This document shows positions 6,402-7,497 of a stretch of 7,497 bases of DNA, piece after piece. The position numbers were made by a program, and so were the translations under genes. The stretch comes from JBAXSK01 sp044358815. Lineage in GTDB: Bacteria > Cyanobacteriota > Cyanobacteriia > Pseudanabaenales > Pseudanabaenaceae. The DNA lies in NCBI GenBank assembly GCA_044358815.1, contig JBIKNH010000210.1, positions 1 to 7,497 of the forward strand. The letters are read 5' to 3'. Under the pieces are notes generated by a model, which made no database searches, was not told the origin of the DNA, and saw only the letters and a program-made list of their open reading frames with translations. The first letter of the stretch is position 1; every line of letters begins with the position of its first letter.

Positions 6402-6476
6402 AGAACAAACTGACTATGACCTAATACCTACACTAACAGCCCAAAACTCATAATAGCTAATAATTCAGAGGGTAAT

Positions 6477-6958
6477 GGAAAGAGCAAGACATAAGCCGGG
6501 TTCTGTTTCATGATAGCAAGCTATCACTATCGGCTATCTATCTGGGATATTTGTTACCAAACACCTCAAGCGGCACACACGCCACAACCGCAAGCAGCTA
6601 CAGCGCCACGCACACCCCACCAAAGGGAGACCCCACAGGATGCGCTCTCGCCTTGCTTTCGACCGGGGTTTACCGAGCCAGAGCCTCTCGACCCTGCTGG
6701 TGCGCTCTTACCGCACCTTTGCACCCTTACCGGATCAAGGTAAAAGTCAAAAGGCAAAAGTAAAAAATCAAAGTTAAACTAACTTTTTCCTTTTTACTTT
6801 CCACTTTTTAATTTCCCCTTAATCCGGCGGTATTTTTCTGTGGCACTATCCTCACGCTCGCACGCACTGGACGTTATCCAGCGGTCTGGTCTCCATGAAA
6901 GCCCGGACTTTCCTCAAAGGTGGCGTACCACCTCCGCAGCCAATCGCCTACTCTTCCC
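6477..6958 (-). ncRNA. rnpB: RNase P RNA (type A, cyanobacterial)
   Basis: Catalytic RNA of RNase P, which removes 5' leaders from pre-tRNAs. Read on the minus strand it starts GGGAAGAGTAGGCGATTGGC and ends CCCGGCTTATGTCTTGCTCTTTCC. The first eight bases (6958-6951) pair with the last eight (6484-6477) as helix P1. Conserved core segments are present: GAGGAAAGTCCGGGC (6915-6901, CR-I and 5' P4) and ACAGAACCCGGCTTA (6506-6492, CR-V and 3' P4). GCAAAGGTGCGGTAAGAGCGCACC (6724-6701) lies just after P12, and CGGTAAACCCCGGTCGAAAGCAAGG (6675-6651) follows. The predicted size is about 482 nt, longer than many cyanobacterial versions because P12 contains two arms of heptamer repeats (6737-6820). Both ends are set by P1 pairing, so processed ends may differ by a few bases. 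Small ORFs across this gene are spurious. Confidence 0.97.
6737..6820 (-). repeat. heptameric repeats (STRR) forming the P12 hairpin of rnpB
   Basis: On the plus strand six heptads of the AAGnnAA type occupy 6737-6778 (AAGGTAA, AAGTCAA, AAGGCAA, AAGTAAA, AAATCAA, AGTTAAA). Six complementary heptads occupy 6779-6820 (CTAACTT, TTTCCTT, TTTACTT, TCCACTT, TTTAATT, TCCCCTT). The two 42-base arms align without gaps, with mismatches and G-U pairs. The centre closes perfectly (AAAGTTA-AAC-TAACTTT, 6770-6786) and CCGGAT (6730-6735)/ATCCGG (6822-6827) closes the base. Short tandemly repeated repetitive heptamers inserted in cyanobacterial rnpB P12 are known. Confidence 0.88.
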
Positions 6959-6965
6959 ATAACAG

Positions 6966-6994
6966 ATCTAATACTATTGATCGTAAATGTTCAA
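6966..6994 (-). promoter_or_regulatory. candidate rnpB promoter
   Basis: On the minus strand TTGAAC (6994-6989), a 17-base spacer and TTAGAT (6971-6966) place transcription start at or next to the mature rnpB 5' end (6958). An overlapping TATTAG with a 15-base spacer is an alternative -10. Both are imperfect matches, but the position is right for a gene whose mature 5' end is usually close to the start site. Confidence 0.5.
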
Positions 6995-7123
6995 GAAATT
7001 GTAGGAAGATATTTCGATTTCAGCCTCGATTGTGCGTCGGAATGGTCTAGGTTTGCTACACTTAAGCCCAAAATCATCATCTCTAGTGTTTACCTAAAAT
7101 CTTCAGCTACTCAACCCGACCAG

Positions 7124-7151
7124 TTCATTAAATTAACTAATTAACTAAAAT
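7124..7151 (+). promoter_or_regulatory. candidate promoter of the plus-strand small RNA
   Basis: TAAAAT (7146-7151) is a fair -10. The best -35 is TTCATT (7124-7129) with a 16-base spacer, which is poor. Start would be near 7158, just before the structured segment. Confidence 0.3.
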
Positions 7152-7157
7152 CACGGC

Positions 7158-7225
7158 GTGGTTAGACCATAGCCCCTCCCCTAAGGGAAGTCGGGAAACA
7201 GTGGAACCAGATTCGGTGGTTTTGC
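7158..7225 (+). ncRNA. possible Yfr2-like small RNA
   Basis: A GC-richer island follows a TAAAAT box. A small hairpin TCCC-CTAA-GGGA (7177-7188) is followed by AGTCGGGAAACAGTGGAA (7189-7206), then a hairpin AACCA-GATTCGG-TGGTT (7205-7221) leading into TTTT. An unpaired GGAAACA core (7194-7200) between two stem-loops in an RNA of about 65-90 nt is how I remember the Yfr2 family of abundant cyanobacterial small RNAs. The terminator is weak because the T-run is short and partly used in the stem. Strand and ends are inferred. It may instead be the 5' part of a longer structured RNA reaching 7325. Confidence 0.4.
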
Positions 7226-7345
7226 TCTTGTAACCTATCAAGATTTGAGGGTTTACTCGGTTGTAGTAGCTGAGTGCAACCGCACATTACCTAGGAGCAT
7301 CATGTCTTATGTCTAAATTTTTGGCTCAATTTTTGGCTCAATTCT
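7226..7345 (+). other. foldable non-coding stretch with Shine-Dalgarno-like site and 12-bp duplication
   Basis: CGGTTG (7259-7264) can pair with CAACCG (7277-7282), or ACTCGG with CTGAGT inside the same segment. A good Shine-Dalgarno AGGAG (7293-7297) stands four bases before an ATG at 7302, but that frame codes only MSYV and stops at 7314-7316. GTCTAA (7311-7316) complements TTAGAC (7162-7167), with ATA (7169-7171)/TAT (7308-7310) adding three pairs, and is followed by a T-run. AATTTTTGGCTC is duplicated exactly at 7316-7327 and 7328-7339. No product is assigned. Confidence 0.4.
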
Positions 7346-7479
7346 TTTCCCCTCCCCCCGACTCAAACCAGTTGCGTTTGCTTAGTTTTAGGTCGAGTAA
7401 TTCTAGTTTGCATAGTGCTACCAATAGTCACCCTTTAAATGCTGACCCTATGTCCCGTCGTTATCCCATATCCCATAGC
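7346..7479. other. unassigned non-coding sequence at the contig edge
   Basis: Both strands are interrupted by stops, and I see no RNA gene or regulatory site. A 7-bp duplication TATCCCA (7462-7468 and 7469-7475) lies just before the adapter match. Confidence 0.5.
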
Positions 7480-7497
7480 ATGATACGGCGACCACCG
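7480..7497 (+). other. Illumina P5 adapter remnant (sequencing artefact)
   Basis: The last 18 bases, ATGATACGGCGACCACCG, are identical to bases 2-19 of the Illumina P5 adapter as I know it. The base before (C) departs from the adapter (A), so the junction lies at 7479/7480. A chance 18-base match exactly at the end of the window is very unlikely. The apparent ATG here is not a gene start, and the window probably ends at a contig terminus. Confidence 0.93.

Larger units (their letters stand above)
5477..6476. other. 1-kb AT-rich non-coding region
   Basis: No credible coding frame is present on either strand. Sampled stretches are about 20-22% G+C (for example 6001-6060 and 6181-6240), far below the neighbouring genes. 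The DNA consists largely of short degenerate direct repeats and small palindromes, listed separately. It lies upstream of the HD-domain gene and downstream of rnpB, both on the minus strand, so it would hold the rnpB 3' end and the HD-gene promoter. I found no DnaA-box cluster, tRNA, insertion-sequence end or recognisable riboswitch. Confidence 0.7.

Noticed and set aside
5477..6476. Replication origin or CRISPR-like array in the AT-rich region
   Set aside because: No DnaA-box cluster and no dnaA/dnaN neighbour. The repeats are 5-15 bp, adjacent and without spacers, so they are not CRISPR.
6510..6763. Overlapping short ORFs on both strands (63-77 aa)
   Set aside because: They fall inside rnpB, whose conserved RNA core explains the sequence.
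6920..7144. 74-aa plus-strand ORF
   Set aside because: Its first part is antisense to the 5' end of rnpB and it crosses the rnpB promoter. No ribosome-binding site or family resemblance.
7158..7330. Cobalamin riboswitch, SRP RNA or tmRNA
   Set aside because: The segment lacks the B12 box, the SRP GGAAG tetraloop context and the tmRNA tRNA-like 3' end, and no suitable downstream gene follows.
1..7497. Integrated mobile element or defence system
   Set aside because: No transposase, integrase, toxin-antitoxin or restriction gene, no terminal inverted repeats with target duplications, and all recognised genes are housekeeping types.

Overview
The window reads as cyanobacterial chromosomal DNA. 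The evidence is a NatD/LivH-type amino-acid permease, a type A RNase P RNA with a heptameric repeat hairpin in P12 (a trait described in cyanobacteria), a long 7TM-HD phosphohydrolase of cyanobacterial build, and intergenic DNA rich in short tandem duplications. I saw no HIP1 octamers (GCGATCGC). The species cannot be fixed from sequence alone; a filamentous, non-picoplanktonic lineage is my inference. The last 18 bases match the Illumina P5 adapter, so the right edge is probably a contig end carrying adapter rather than genome.

Layout. 1-178: leader of the permease gene, with two short tandem duplications, a GTA-N8-TAC motif and a possible divergent partial ORF at the left edge. 179-1090 (+): LivH/NatD-like permease. 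1091-1187: a leader built of a 15-bp x3 and a 17-bp x2 tandem repeat. 1188-1745 (+): unrecognised 185-aa protein. 1746-1993: non-coding, with competing hairpins and a perfect TATAAT box. 1994-2914 (+): miaA with a TTG start. 2932-2982: a perfect 18-bp inverted repeat between convergent genes. 3023-5476 (-): a PgpH-type 7TM HD-domain phosphodiesterase, probably acting on c-di-AMP. 5477-6476: about 1 kb of very AT-rich, non-coding, repeat-laden DNA. 6477-6958 (-): rnpB. 6959-7497: a non-coding tail with a possible Yfr2-like small RNA diverging from rnpB, further foldable sequence, and the adapter remnant.

The genes do not form one pathway. They are single housekeeping units: amino-acid uptake, tRNA A37 isopentenylation, nucleotide second-messenger turnover and tRNA 5' processing. 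The permease and the 185-aa gene could share a transcript (97-bp gap); miaA probably has its own promoter. Two of the four complete genes are tRNA-maturation genes (miaA, rnpB), but they lie on opposite strands and are not co-transcribed. No mobile element, CRISPR array, tRNA or defence system is visible. The unusual content is in the non-coding DNA.
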